Counted from the stretch's first letter, positions 9,216-19,699 are shown. The stretch is 64,000 nt of DNA from CAWAXW01 sp963786155 (GCA_963786155.1 CAWAXW010000006.1:3038001-3102000), one strand, 5' to 3'. Translations and numbers: made by a program. The notes: generated from the letters alone by a model not told the origin.

Positions 9216-9737
9216 GTGCCTGACCTCACGATCGATCAGCTCACGCTGATCCTCGCCATCGTGGCGGGAGTAGCGCTCATCTCGTTCCTGCTCGTCTTCA
9301 TCCTTGCTTTCCGTCTGCGTTCGGTGCGCCGCGAGTACGCCCTACTGAGGGGCCATGCGGACGAACCGGACATCGTGGCAGCGGTCGGCAGGTTCGCTCG
9401 CCAACTCGCGACGATGGAGGAGAGACTCGATTCCCTCGGGACCGATCTTCAAGGTCAGTCCGGGTCGGGCCGGCTGGCCCTCCAGAGATTCCACCTCGTT
9501 CGATACGACGCGTTCGAGGAGATGGGCGGCCGGCTCTCGTTCTCGGCGGCGATCCTGGACGACCACGGCGACGGCCTGATCCTCACGTCGATCAACGGAC
9601 GCACCGAGACGCGGACCTACGCCAAGCCGATCAAAGCTCTTGCTTCCGATCACCACCTCTCCAACGAAGAACGTGAAGCCATCGCGGGAGCCGTCGCCGG
9701 CTTCGAGCGCGGCGAACAACGAGCCAACGCCTCTTAG
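9216..9737 (+). CDS. DUF4446 family membrane-anchored protein
   Basis: The GTG at 9216 gives a 173-residue protein with one N-terminal membrane helix (about residues 8-32) and then a mostly helical cytoplasmic part. The segment VRYDAFEEMGGRLSFSAA, followed by DDHGDGLILTSINGR and YAKPI, is the typical DUF4446 core. Function is unknown; relatives in other actinobacteria and firmicutes often lie next to housekeeping genes, and here serS follows after 12 bases. The longer open frame upstream (from 9018) overlaps larB and is not used. Confidence 0.75.
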   Translation: MPDLTIDQLTLILAIVAGVALISFLLVFILAFRLRSVRREYALLRGHADEPDIVAAVGRFARQLATMEERLDSLGTDLQGQSGSGRLALQRFHLVRYDAFEEMGGRLSFSAAILDDHGDGLILTSINGRTETRTYAKPIKALASDHHLSNEEREAIAGAVAGFERGEQRANAS

Positions 9738-9749
9738 TAGGGTCGATCG

Positions 9750-11007
9750 ATGATCGATCTAAAGCTGCTGCGGGACGACCTTGAATCTGTGCGCGCCGCG
9801 TACTCGAAGCGCGGCGGCGTCGAGGGTCTCGATCGCATCGGCGAGCTCGATCGCGAGTATCGCGACCTGCTCGTGCGCGTCGAACAGATGCGGGCCGAGC
9901 ACAACCGTTCGAGCAAGGCGATCGGTATCGCGACGCCGGAGGATCGTCCGGCAGCCATCGCCGCAGCCAAGGAGTTGGCCGACGCGATCAAGGGGGCCGA
10001 GCCGGAGCTCGAAAGGCTCGAGACCGAGTTGGAGGAGGCGGCCGCCTATCTCCCCAATATCCCTCACGAGTCAGTCCCTTCAGGGTTGTCGGAGGATGAG
10101 AACGTCGTCGAGAGAGAGGTCGGCGACAAGCCCGCCTTCGACTTCGAGCCACTCGATCACGTCGACCTGGGAGAGAGGCTCGGCCTGTTCGACAACGAGC
10201 GGGCGGCTCGCACCTCCGGCAGCAGGTTCGTGTACCTGACGGGCCGCGGCGCGATCCTCGAGCTGGCCCTGGTCCGGTTCGCAGTCGACTTCCTCTACTC
10301 GCGCGGTTTCGAACCCGTCGATCCCTCCCGTTCTAGTGCGAGAACGTGCGATGTACGGCACGGGCTTCCTACCGGCCGAAGAGCACGAGTTCTACCGTGA
10401 CGAGCGCGACGACCTCTACTTGGTCGGTACGTCGGAAGTCGCGCTGGCGAGCATGCATGCAGACGAGATCCTCGACGAGACGCGCCTCCCCATGCGCTAC
10501 GCGGGGTTCTCCCCCTGCTTCCGCCGCGAGGCCGGGACCTACGGCAAGGACACGAAGGGCCTGGTGCGCGTGCACCAGTTCGACAAGGTCGAGCAGTTCT
10601 CGTTCGCGCATCCCGACACTTCCTGGGAAGAGTTCGAAGTCATCAGGCACAACCAGGAGGCGATCCTCCAGGCCCTCGAGATCCCCTATCGAGTTCTCGT
10701 GATGTGCGCCGGGGACCTGGGTTCGTCCGCAGCCAAGAAGGTCGACTGCGAGGCCTGGTTGCCGGGGGCCAACAGGTACATGGAGGTCACCTCCGCCTCG
10801 AATACGACCGACTACCAGGCAAGGCGCCTGTCCGTCCGGTTCCGAGCCGAGGGAGGCACGCGCCTGGTCCATACGCTGAACGGCACAGCTTGTGCAGTCG
10901 GGCGAACGATCGTCGCCCTCCTCGAGAACAACCAGCGTGCCGACGGCAGCATCGAGATGCCACCCGCTCTGGTCCCCTATACCGACTTCGAGGAGATAAA
11001 GCCATGA
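9750..11007 (+). CDS. serS: Seryl-tRNA synthetase (one frame break)
   Basis: SerRS charges tRNA-Ser; all four tRNA-Ser species a bacterium usually needs are encoded within the next 32 kb. The N-terminal coiled-coil tRNA-binding arm (residues about 30-105) and class II motifs are present: motif 2 around MRYAGFSPCFRREAG and motif 3 near HTLNGTACAVGRTI. The frame breaks at about 10324 in a CCC run; adding one base there restores the conserved PPVLVRERAMYGTGFLP. The total of about 419 residues is normal. As an essential enzyme it is very likely intact in the organism. The next small gene starts within its stop codon (ATGA). Confidence 0.92.
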
Positions 11008-11177
11008 AGAAACTGCTGAAGCTCGCGTTCCTGGGTTACGTCGCCGCCGGACTCCACAGCCTCTACCAAGAGAGCCAGGGCCAGCGCACCTGCACCTGCG
11101 CGCCGGACTGCTGGTGCAAGCGCCCGGGCCTAAACGTCTTCCGCTGGGTCTTCCCCTACGGCCACAAGGAAGCCTGA
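11004..11177 (+). CDS. 57-residue Cys-rich small protein coupled to serS
   Basis: The ATG overlaps the serS TGA, so translation is coupled. The protein has a basic, weakly hydrophobic N-terminus (residues 1-20) and then a compact CTCAPDCWCKRPG motif with four Cys in ten residues, followed by the aromatic tail NVFRWVFPYGHK. The Cys spacing could hold a metal ion or a disulfide knot. I do not recognise the family. The ATGA overlap and normal codon use argue that it is a real gene. Confidence 0.6.
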   Translation: MKKLLKLAFLGYVAAGLHSLYQESQGQRTCTCAPDCWCKRPGLNVFRWVFPYGHKEA

Positions 11178-11243
11178 GCAGGAAGAGCCATTTTCTGCCG
11201 ACCACCTTGACCGCGTCGGCGCCGTCGAATGTAGTGGTTGGCG

Positions 11244-12482
11244 ATGGCATCGAACCGATCTGCGAGGAGATCTGTTGGGCTGACGCTCGCCGTCGCAACT
11301 GCGGCTCTTCTCGTAGCCGAAGCTGTTGCGGTGGCCCACACCGTGTCCTATCCGAGCACCGTCGTGCTCGAGAACGTGGCTTCTTCATCGGGGGCGGCGT
11401 CATACGAGGGCCGGGTTGATGCCCGCGCCGCGTGCCTGAAGGCTCGCACCGTGAGGATCTTTGCTGTGCTTCCCGACGGGGACGCGCCTCTGGGCGAGGA
11501 TGCCACGGATGCAGACGGGGCTTTCTCCATCTCCGCGCCGCCCGTCGAGCCTGGAACCGAGGTCTATGCGAGCGTCGCTAAGAAGGTTCTAAAGAAGAAC
11601 ACGCGGCACAACCACCGTTGCAAGGCAGATCGTTCGGACGCGGTCGCGTTCCCCGGTTCGAACACCGGAGGCTCCGTCGATTTGACCGCGCTGCCGGTGG
11701 GCGACGGCAAGGTCTCGTCGAGTCCGAAGACCGGGCATCTGTGGTCCTGCCAGCAGACCTTCAATCCAGATCAAGGCGGCGCCGGCACCCAGGGACCGTG
11801 GTTCAACGGAGACGGAACCTGGGACCTGACCAAGAAGGTGACCGTGAGCGGGCAGGTGGACTGGCCCGAGTCACTCCAGGTATCGGTAAGCGGCAACACG
11901 CGGAGTATCTCGACGAACGACCTGCCTTTCCATCTCACCGGGACGTTTCCGGTAGCGCAATCCGACGATGCCTATCAATACGACCGCAACCCGAACTCGA
12001 TCAGCGCCCAGAGCTTCAACTTCGCCCTCCCCGCGAATCCCGAGCCGGCCACCTCTCCTGCATGCGTTGGAGGCGAGGTCGGGGTCATGCTCAGCGGCAC
12101 GGTCATCTTCAATGCGTTCGATGCTGCCGGCCGCGACGCGGTCGCTAACGAAGTCCAGGACGATTGTGGCGGCCATCCCCAGAACCGGGGCGTGTACCAC
12201 TATCACAACGTGAGTGCGTGTATCGCTGATGAGGTGACGGGTCAGCACTCACCGCTGTTTGGCTACGCGTTTGACGGCTTCGGGATCTATGGCTATCGCG
12301 GCGAAGGCGGTAAGGCGCTGACCAACGCCGACTTGGACGACTGCCACGGTCACACCCACGACATCACGTGGGACGGCCAAACAAAGTCGATGTTCCACTA
12401 CCACGCAACCCACGAGTTCCCCTATTCGATCGGTTGCTACAGAGGTACGTCGGCGGTAAAGGGCCCCCTCCGCACTCGCTGA
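11244..12482 (+). CDS. Secreted YHYH domain protein
   Basis: The chosen ATG gives a 412-residue protein with a signal peptide (Arg-rich start, hydrophobic to about residue 32). A TTG six bases upstream is an alternative start. Residues about 45-120 look like a carboxypeptidase-regulatory-like beta domain with three Cys. The C-terminal half is the YHYH domain: GVYHYH near residue 320, FGYAFDGFGIYG, HGHTHDITWDG and MFHYHATHEFPYSIGC. The clustered His residues suggest metal binding. The biological role of YHYH proteins is not established. It stands just before tRNA-Ser(UGA). Confidence 0.8.
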   Translation: MASNRSARRSVGLTLAVATAALLVAEAVAVAHTVSYPSTVVLENVASSSGAASYEGRVDARAACLKARTVRIFAVLPDGDAPLGEDATDADGAFSISAPPVEPGTEVYASVAKKVLKKNTRHNHRCKADRSDAVAFPGSNTGGSVDLTALPVGDGKVSSSPKTGHLWSCQQTFNPDQGGAGTQGPWFNGDGTWDLTKKVTVSGQVDWPESLQVSVSGNTRSISTNDLPFHLTGTFPVAQSDDAYQYDRNPNSISAQSFNFALPANPEPATSPACVGGEVGVMLSGTVIFNAFDAAGRDAVANEVQDDCGGHPQNRGVYHYHNVSACIADEVTGQHSPLFGYAFDGFGIYGYRGEGGKALTNADLDDCHGHTHDITWDGQTKSMFHYHATHEFPYSIGCYRGTSAVKGPLRTR

Positions 12483-12524
12483 TCCGCCGCGGAGACCCGC
12501 GGGAGCGAGGCTAGGCTGGTAAGT

Positions 12525-12607
12525 GGAGGGCTACGGTAACTGGTAACCGAACGGTCTTGAAAACCGTCGTCCGAAAGGACTTAGGGGTTCGAGTCCCCTG
12601 CCCTCCG
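12525..12607 (+). tRNA. tRNA-Ser(UGA)
   Basis: The acceptor stem GGAGGGC (12525-12531) pairs with GCCCTCC (12600-12606). The anticodon loop CTTGAAA gives UGA, and a long variable arm (CGTCC...GGACTT) marks a class II serine tRNA. The T arm AGGGG-TTCGAGT-CCCCT is perfect. No CCA is encoded. The GH92 stop codon abuts it on the other strand. Confidence 0.95.
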
Positions 12608-14947
12608 CTAGGGTCGGCAGCCGAACGAGCTGGTCGGGTGCGTCGACAGCGACGGGGGAGCGGCGGCGGGACCGGCTCCCCATTCGACGTTCGGTACCTC
12701 GCTCATCTGAAGCCGCAGCGTTCCCCCGTCGAGCTCGTCCTCCGTCAGCCATGCGCGATCAAGCGGCGAGTCGCCGAGCGTCGCGGACGAGACGTACTTC
12801 GCCACCGGTGACGCACCGGGGGCCTCGATCACGAGATCGGATCGGCCCGGCCGGTGCACAACGGCTCGCTCGAACACCGGGCTCGCCGTGACGTACAGCG
12901 GCGCGCCCGGGGTCATCGGATATATCCCCAGCATCGTCCACACGAGCCATCCCGATAGCGCTCCGAGGTCGTCGTTGCCGGGCAGCCCGTCGGTCGTCGG
13001 CGTGTACAGCGACGCGGCGGCGCGCGCCATGGCCTGCGTTTTCCACGGCGCGCCCGCGTAGTTGTAGAGGAACGGGGCTTGCAAGTCGTGCTCGTTGCCG
13101 GGCGCGTACTGGTTGCCGTAGTAGGCGATGCCGAACAGCGTCGCCTGGTTCTGCGCCTTCGGCACGACGACCGGGGCCGCGGCCGCGCCGGGGAACGAGA
13201 AGAATTCATCGAGGCGCCGGTCGCACCTCGTCGTCGCCACCCATGCGATCGATGAGGCCGCGCAGGTCGTGCATCGCCAGCCACGAGTACTGCCACGAGG
13301 TCCCTTCCTGGAAGCCGTAGCCGAGCTCCGGCGCGAACGGTTCGGCCCACGCGCCGGAGGCGTCGCGCGGCCGGATCCAGCGCGTCTCCGGATCGAGCAG
13401 GTGCCGGTATCCGGTGGAGCGGTTCAAGAGGACGTCGTGGTCCGCGGTGCGCCCGCTCGCGTCCGCGATGAGGGCGAGCGCGAACTCGGCGACGCCGAAC
13501 TCCAGCGTCGTTCCCGTCTCGCGCGGGCCGCCGTCGACGAGGTCGGCCGGGTCTGCCGGCTGCGGCACCGGGAGGTAGCCGAGCTTCAGGTAGTCATCGG
13601 ATCGACGCGACGCGAGCGACCACATCGCGTCGTACAGCTCGTCGGCGATCGGCTCGTCGACCAGGCCGCGGCACCAGGCTTCGGCGATGAACGGGAGCGC
13701 CGGATCGCCCGACATCGAGCCGGTGTTGATGTGTGCGAGCTGCCAGCGTGGGAGCGAGCCGGTCGTGCGATGGAGGTCGAGCATCGACATAACCATGTCG
13801 CGGTACGCGTCCGGGTCGATGACCGCGAGCAACTGATTCTGCCCTCGGTAGGAATCCCACAGCGCGAACGAGGAGTAGTGCGGCTCTCTCGCCAAAGCGG
13901 ATCGTGCCGTCGCCCGCCCGGTAGCGACCGTCGACGTCTGTCATGAGGGTCGGGAACGTTTGCGCGTGGTACAGGGCCGTGTAGAACGAGGTGCGATCGG
14001 CGTCCGTTCCGCCTTCGATCTCGATCGAGCCGAGCGCGTTCGTTCCACACTGCGCGCGCTTCGGCGCGGACGTCGTCGAAGTTCCAGTCGGGGATCTCGG
14101 CGTCGAGGTTGCCGAGCGCGCCGGCTTCGTCGACGTAGGAGATGCCGACCTTCGCCAGTACCGTGCCGCCGGCGTCGAAGCGAACGACGGCGCCGGCGCC
14201 CGATCCCTCGACCTTTTCGCCGATCGCGACCGGCCCGCCGTCCATGGTCGTGACGGCGGCGACGGGACGATCGAAACGCGCCGCGAAGAACAAGGTGTGA
14301 TCGGGTCTAGTGACGTCGACGCTTCCGATGATCGTCTGCGCGTCGACGCGAACGAACCGTGCATCTAGCATGCCCTTGAGGTCGCGGCCGGCGTGCAGCA
14401 CGATCGCCGCGTCGGCGTCGGGCAGGAAGGTGTAGCGATGCATCCCGGCTCGGCGCGTCGCCGTCAACTCCGCGGTCACTCCGTAGCGGGCGAGGAGCAC
14501 GGAGTAGTAGCCGGGCTCCGCGACCTCGGTCGCGTGGTCGATCGGGGACGAATACGCGGGGACCGGCTGCGGCCAGAACGGGTTCGGGAGATCGCCGGCG
14601 GTCGGCTCGCCGGTGATCGGCATCAGCGGCACTTGGCCGCCCTGGACACCGCCGGTCGACATGTGGGTGTGACTGAAGCCGGTCACGAGCGCGTTGTGGC
14701 GGTAGTAGCCGCCGTAGTTCACCGGCCCTTCGCCGGTGTCGGGACCGAGGCCGACCATCCCGTGCGGCAGCACCGGGCCGGGGCTGACGAATCCGGGCGG
14801 AAAGGTGCCGATCATCGGATCGACCCACGAGGCGAGGTCAGGGTGGGTGGCGGGTGGAACGACCTGGGCGGCGGCGGGGATACCCGGCAGGCCCAGCGCT
14901 CCCAGGACCACGACCGCAAGGAAGACATTCAGTATCCGAGATCGCAT
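12608..14947 (-). CDS. Secreted GH92 family alpha-mannosidase-like glycosidase (three frame breaks)
   Basis: GH92 enzymes are calcium-dependent exo-alpha-mannosidases. A signal peptide (to about residue 27) precedes the family N-terminus VDPMIGTFPPGFVSPGPVLPHGM and GFSHTHMSTGG. The C-terminal part has the diagnostic GNEHD, APFLYNYAGAPWKTQ and GLPGNDDLGALSGW. The protein runs through four frames with breaks at about 14030, 13895 and 13225. Conserved text continues directly across each, for example SFYTALYHAQTFPTLMTDVDG after the first. Total coding length of about 779 codons matches the family. The TAG at 12608 touches tRNA-Ser. Either assembly errors or a decaying gene would explain the breaks; the former is more likely given the rest of the window. 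Confidence 0.82.
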
Positions 14948-15167
14948 CGATCGGCCCTTCGCTCGCGGATCCGGCCTGGGGAGCGGCCGACCAGGGGAGA
15001 TTCGTCACCAACCTCACGAAACCTCCGGGGCGGGGGGCCGGATCTCTTGTGCATATGCACGGAAATGGCTCATTTGGGCGATTCGACGAAGGAGCGGGGG
15101 CGGAGGGGGCGAAATAGACCAATCTCTGGCAAAAGCGCATTTTGACGCGCACTCGGAAAGGAAGCGG

Positions 15168-16646
15168 ATGACTTACAGGCAGGGCTTCGCCACTCTCTTG
15201 ATCCTCGTTCTCATGGTGCCTCTGGCTGAGTCGGCGTTGGCCGAGCCGATCGACACGTGGCCGACGCTCGTCGGCATCGACTGCCTCAACGACACTTACA
15301 ACCCGGTGCGCGAAGACGGCACGAAGGACCCCCTTGGAGACCCGGCCCCCGGCTCGCCGGAGTGGCTTGCCCGGGACGCCGAGCGCCTCCAGTGCGACAA
15401 CCAGCGGGACTACGACCGCCGCACCCAGCCGACCGCCCACACGACCTCGGCCCGCTACGGCGAGGACTGGTACCGCCAGCCCTACCTGTTCGACGACGTG
15501 CGCTTCCGCTTCGACTACTTCCCGACCGGCACCGGCCCCGGTGGTGTCCCCGCGATGGAGGTCTACCGTCCGTGCTCGAACGCTCCGGGCAGCTGCCCGA
15601 ACCTCCCGGCCGGGCTCGAGCGCTTCGATGGTCCTTACCCGGTTGTGATCGTGCACCACGGCTTCATCGCGCAGATGAGCCACCACAGGTTCAACGCCCA
15701 GGTGTTCGCGGAGGCCGGCTATCTCGCCATCACCGTCAACGGCACCCACCCCGTACCGGGAGCTCCGAACGTGCAGCGCAACGTGAACGCGGATCTGGTT
15801 CTCGACTGGCTCGCCTCCGACGCGTCCGGCGAGATCGGCGACAGCGCCGACCTCGAACGAGTCGCGCTGTCGGGTCACTCCCAGGGCTCCGCCGCGTCGC
15901 TGAGCTATCAGGGAGACCCCCGGGTCGACACGATCCTCGCGTGGGACGGCGGTGACGGCATCGCCGACGTCAACACGTCACAGCCGATCATGTACCAGCG
16001 CACCGACGGAGCGTTCTCCGCACCGCAGAACACGGCGCGCACGGACTATCCGGCCACCCGCGACCGCGGGTTGGAGACTTACGTGAAGCACAAGGAGCGC
16101 GGCCTGGACGTGTATCACGTGACGCTTCGCGCAACCAACCACATCGATTGGAACGGCAGTGGCGTCGGCAGCCTGGCGGGCAATCGCTTCGCGGAGTTGG
16201 TCATCAACTACTACAGCCTTGCCTGGCTCGACCGGCACCTGATGGGCAAGCTCATCTTCGACGAGAGCGGCAACGTCGTCACCGCCGAAGGCCGCACCGA
16301 AGCTGAGGAGCGCGCTTACCGGCAGGCGCAGGCACAGGATGCGTTCGATCGCCTCACCGCGATGCAGTTCGACGACTCGGCCGACATCCACAACATCAGC
16401 ATGGGTTGGTACGACCCCGCCCAGCACGCGTCGTCGATGAACGCGCTCTATGGCGGCAACGTCCCCTACAAGATCGAGGGCCTCTGGGTGACCGACCGTC
16501 TGGCACAGGAGTTCCGGTCGTTCTGCTCGATCTCGGTGCCCGACTACGTCGGCGGGAGCGATGGCTCTCCGGGCTCTCTCACTGCCGCGCGCGCCGACAG
16601 TGGAGCAGAAGGAGACATCCGCTTTACGGGCTGCCCCCAGATCTAG
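15168..16646 (+). CDS. Secreted alpha/beta hydrolase
   Basis: The ATG at 15168 follows GGAAAGGAAGCGG and starts a 492-residue protein with a signal peptide cleaved near residue 25. The nucleophile elbow GHSQGSAASL, the oxyanion strand VVIVHHGF and the late Asp/His segments (AWDGG, ATNHIDW) indicate an alpha/beta-hydrolase fold, nearest in feel to PAF-acetylhydrolase or dienelactone-hydrolase-like exported enzymes. Six or more Cys residues suggest disulfides outside the cell. The substrate cannot be told from the sequence. It is divergent from GH92 with 220 bases between, which hold no other recognisable feature. Confidence 0.75.
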   Translation: MTYRQGFATLLILVLMVPLAESALAEPIDTWPTLVGIDCLNDTYNPVREDGTKDPLGDPAPGSPEWLARDAERLQCDNQRDYDRRTQPTAHTTSARYGEDWYRQPYLFDDVRFRFDYFPTGTGPGGVPAMEVYRPCSNAPGSCPNLPAGLERFDGPYPVVIVHHGFIAQMSHHRFNAQVFAEAGYLAITVNGTHPVPGAPNVQRNVNADLVLDWLASDASGEIGDSADLERVALSGHSQGSAASLSYQGDPRVDTILAWDGGDGIADVNTSQPIMYQRTDGAFSAPQNTARTDYPATRDRGLETYVKHKERGLDVYHVTLRATNHIDWNGSGVGSLAGNRFAELVINYYSLAWLDRHLMGKLIFDESGNVVTAEGRTEAEERAYRQAQAQDAFDRLTAMQFDDSADIHNISMGWYDPAQHASSMNALYGGNVPYKIEGLWVTDRLAQEFRSFCSISVPDYVGGSDGSPGSLTAARADSGAEGDIRFTGCPQI

Positions 16647-16653
16647 GCGAGCG

Positions 16654-17319
16654 TCAATCCAGCAGCATCGTGAGCGCGATGTAGTGGCAAACGGCAGCCG
16701 CTACAACGAGCGCATGCCAGACCTCGTGATAGCCGAAGATGCGGGGGCTGGGGTCGGGGCGTCGCCGAAGTAACACCACTGCACCGCCCGTGTACATGAG
16801 TCCGCCGGCGGCGATCAGGATCAGAGGCACCACCTCACTTCCTCTGATGATCTGAGGCAAGGCGGCGACGGCGAGCCAGCCGAGGGCTATGAACAGTGTG
16901 CTCTCCACGCGCGAGAAACCCTCGGGTTTGATGAGCTTCAGCGTGATCCCCACGAGCGCACCAGTCCATACGAACGCGAGGAGCAGCAGACGCCATGCCC
17001 CCTGCATAACGATCGCTCCGAATGCGGTGTGGGTTCCTGCGATGAGCAAGAAGATCATGGTGTGGTCGAAGCTGCGAGCCCGGCGCTTGGCAGCGGGGGA
17101 CCAGTTCACCCGGTGGTATAGGGCGCTTGCTCCGAACAGCCCGATGAGACTCGTGGCATACACGGCCATCGCCAGACGAAGCGTTCCCGGAGGAGCGGCG
17201 ATTATCAGAGCGATCCCGGCGGGAATCGCGACGATGAGCGCGATCTGGTGGAGCCACCCGCGCAGCAGCGGCTTGGGGAGTGAAGCGACACCCGATTCTG
17301 GAGTCACCATGGTCTTCAT
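16654..17319 (-). CDS. Hemolysin III / YqfA family membrane protein
   Basis: The 221-residue protein has seven predicted membrane helices. The conserved SALYHRVNW, FDHTMIFLLIAGTHT and terminal GYHEVWHALVVAAAVCHYI are typical of the hemolysin III (PAQR-related) family. The His, Asp and Glu residues in these motifs form a putative zinc site in PAQR relatives. Real haemolytic activity is doubtful in most members; a role in membrane homeostasis is more common. It is transcribed towards the hydrolase with an eight-base gap. Confidence 0.85.
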   Translation of the reverse strand: MKTMVTPESGVASLPKPLLRGWLHQIALIVAIPAGIALIIAAPPGTLRLAMAVYATSLIGLFGASALYHRVNWSPAAKRRARSFDHTMIFLLIAGTHTAFGAIVMQGAWRLLLLAFVWTGALVGITLKLIKPEGFSRVESTLFIALGWLAVAALPQIIRGSEVVPLILIAAGGLMYTGGAVVLLRRRPDPSPRIFGYHEVWHALVVAAAVCHYIALTMLLD

Positions 17320-17383
17320 TTTCTACTCCATCCGCGAGCGTATGGCGACAGCCCGGCCGAGTTTCACGCGAGATTCACGTGCG

Positions 17384-18286
17384 CTAGTGGCCGCTCTGGG
17401 AGAAGTGCATCCAATCCTTGAGCGAGCTCCAGCGGCCGCCCCAGCCCCATCCGATGGCGTCGAAGGCCTGGGTGACCGCGTCTCCCTCCATAGCCATGCC
17501 GGGACGCACCCAGGCTCGGTCCGTATAGGCCGATGCCAGCTCGGGAACGATGAGATGGCCGCGCAGGTAGGGGTTGTGGAACGGGTTGAGGTCGATCGCC
17601 AGACCGTAGGCGTGCTCGGACCAGTCGCTGCCCAGCGTCGCCGGACGGCACTCGAACGACGAGGTGACGTTCACGTCGCCGGTCGGCCTCGTGTTCCACG
17701 CTCGTTGCTCCGCCAGGGTTACGACCCTCATCTCCTCGATCGGAAAGCGTGCCTTGAAGAGTGCTTTGAAGACGCCGACGATCTGCTCGTCTACTGAGGC
17801 GTTGACGATCATCTCGCCGGTGTGGACCTCGCGATCGAACCCCCAGAAAGCCATCGTGAGGTAGCTGAGTTCCTCGAGCGACACCGGACACTTGGGCCGC
17901 CAGGTCGATCGCTCCACTACCGATTGGGGAACCGGCTCGATCCTCGCCGCGAACCGCTTGGATGCCGGCGGGGGGAGAAGATCGATCGTCGGGAGCCTGC
18001 GGTTTCGCAGGATGGGCGGGGTTGGCCGAGCTTCCCCGAAACCCTCGGGGCCGAGCGGCAGCACGCGCCGGCCCAACCATCCCGGCCTATTCGTCACCCA
18101 GGGGTTGTCGGGTGGCCTTCGCTTCGTGGGACTGGGGGATGGAGAAGGAGCCTCGGCCACGCTCGCAGCCGCGGACGGAGACGGTGATGGGGATGGCTCG
18201 TCGGCCGCCGGCGATCCCGCCTGACTGCTGCACGCCACCATGACCGAAAGCACGACGAGAGCCGATATCGAGAACCACCGATCCAT
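17384..18286 (-). CDS. M15 family D-Ala-D-Ala carboxypeptidase-like lipoprotein
   Basis: Starting at 18286 (MDRWFSIS) gives a 300-residue lipoprotein with lipobox VMVAC at about residue 19; an ATG at 18313 is an alternative start. A Pro/Ser-rich linker (about 25-60) leads to a C-terminal metallopeptidase domain. The zinc-site motif SSFECRPATLG..SDWSEHAYGLAIDLNPFHNPY and the closing WGWGGRW..KDWMHF are those of M15 VanY/extensin-like enzymes, which trim peptidoglycan stem peptides. The start region is divergent from chrA with 45 bases between. Confidence 0.85.
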   Translation of the reverse strand: MDRWFSISALVVLSVMVACSSQAGSPAADEPSPSPSPSAAASVAEAPSPSPSPTKRRPPDNPWVTNRPGWLGRRVLPLGPEGFGEARPTPPILRNRRLPTIDLLPPPASKRFAARIEPVPQSVVERSTWRPKCPVSLEELSYLTMAFWGFDREVHTGEMIVNASVDEQIVGVFKALFKARFPIEEMRVVTLAEQRAWNTRPTGDVNVTSSFECRPATLGSDWSEHAYGLAIDLNPFHNPYLRGHLIVPELASAYTDRAWVRPGMAMEGDAVTQAFDAIGWGWGGRWSSLKDWMHFSQSGH

Positions 18287-18331
18287 GATGGTTACGACGG
18301 TACTTCGGTTCATGTCTTCTACATTTGCGGC

Positions 18332-19699
18332 ATGGATCGCCCCCCTGAGACTGGATCGCGCGTCGAGCTCGTCCCCTTCAGGAAGGCATCTCGGTACTGG
18401 CTCAGGCTCGGCTTCATCAATTTCGGAGGGCCGGCGGGGCAGATCGCGATCATGCACGACGAGCTCGTCGACAAGAAGCGATGGATCAGCAACAACCGTT
18501 TCCTGCACGCGCTCAACTTCTGCATGCTCCTGCCCGGTCCGGAAGCCCAACAGCTCGCGATCTACATCGGATGGCTGCTGAACGGAACGCTGGGCGGGAT
18601 CGTGGCAGGCGTGCTCTTCGTCCTACCCGCCTTCTTCTTGATGATGGGTTTGTCCTGGACGTACGTCGTTCACGGAGACGTCGATGTGATCGCCGCCATC
18701 TTCTACGGGTTGCAGGCCGCTGTGATCGGCATCGTCTTTGCGGCGGTCATCCGAGTCGGATCGAAAGCCTTGACCACTCCGATCGCATACGTGATGGCGG
18801 CCGGGGCATTCGTCGCGCTGTTCTTTCTCGAGGTTCCGTTCCCGTTTGTCATCTTGGGCGCGGGCGCGATCGGACTGATCGGAGGACGCATCAGCCCGCG
18901 CTCGTTCCCGGCGCCGAGCGAGCACGACGGCGGCGATCAAGAGGACGTTCTCATCGCCGATCACGATGCCGTCGCCGGGTCGACCTCCGGTTGGCGCGCG
19001 CTGCGCGTCTTGCTCGTCGGGCTCGCCGTGTGGTGGGGTCCCTTGCTCCTGGTGATCGCATTGCGAGGGACCTCCGACACGGTCAGCAAAGAGGCAGTGT
19101 TCTTCAGCCAGGCTGCGCTCCTTACCTTCGGCGGCGCTTACGCGGTGCTCTCATACGTCGAGCAAGCAGCCGTGCAGCATTTCGGCTGGCTCGACCAGGG
19201 CCAGATGGCAACCGGGCTCGGCCTTGCCGAGTCGACGCCCGGCCCCCTAATCATGGTCACGCAGTTCGTCGCGTTCCTCGGGGCGTACCGGTTCCCCGGA
19301 GACCTCGATCCCGTCGTCGCCGGGATCCTTGGCGCGACCGTCACCGTGTGGGCGACGTTCGCTCCGTGTTTCCTGTGGATCTTCCTCGGCGCCCCCTACA
19401 TCGAGCGACTGCGCGGGAATCGGTCGCTCTACGCCGCGCTCGGGACCATCACCGCTGCCGTCGTCGGAGTGATCCTCAATCTCGCCGTGACCTTCGCACT
19501 CGCCGTGCTCTTTACGGACGTGCGAGTCGAGAGTTTCCTTTCGATCAGCGTGCCGATCCCGCACCTCGATTCCCTGGACGGCTTCGCGCTGGCGATCGCG
19601 GCAGCCGCTTTCGTCGCCATCTGGAAGTTCCGTGTGAACGTCCTATGGGTCGTCGGTGCGAGCGCGCTCGCCGGGCTCATTTACCGCGGGCTCACTTGA
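18332..19699 (+). CDS. chrA: ChrA-type chromate transporter
   Basis: The 455-residue protein is a full-length two-domain CHR transporter. Each half begins with the family pattern: FINFGGPAGQIAIMHDE in the first and LLTFGGAYAVLSYVEQAA in the second, followed by CMLLPGPEAQQLA and STPGPLIMVTQFVAF. About ten membrane helices are visible. ChrA exports chromate in exchange for sulfate or protons. No chrB-like regulator is adjacent, so the physiological substrate may differ. Its last eight bases overlap the opposing lipoprotein gene. Confidence 0.9.
   Translation: MDRPPETGSRVELVPFRKASRYWLRLGFINFGGPAGQIAIMHDELVDKKRWISNNRFLHALNFCMLLPGPEAQQLAIYIGWLLNGTLGGIVAGVLFVLPAFFLMMGLSWTYVVHGDVDVIAAIFYGLQAAVIGIVFAAVIRVGSKALTTPIAYVMAAGAFVALFFLEVPFPFVILGAGAIGLIGGRISPRSFPAPSEHDGGDQEDVLIADHDAVAGSTSGWRALRVLLVGLAVWWGPLLLVIALRGTSDTVSKEAVFFSQAALLTFGGAYAVLSYVEQAAVQHFGWLDQGQMATGLGLAESTPGPLIMVTQFVAFLGAYRFPGDLDPVVAGILGATVTVWATFAPCFLWIFLGAPYIERLRGNRSLYAALGTITAAVVGVILNLAVTFALAVLFTDVRVESFLSISVPIPHLDSLDGFALAIAAAAFVAIWKFRVNVLWVVGASALAGLIYRGLT

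Noticed and set aside
9750..11007. Programmed frameshifting in serS
   Set aside because: No slippery heptamer or downstream structure is evident, serS is not known for recoding, and many neighbouring genes carry the same type of one-base break.
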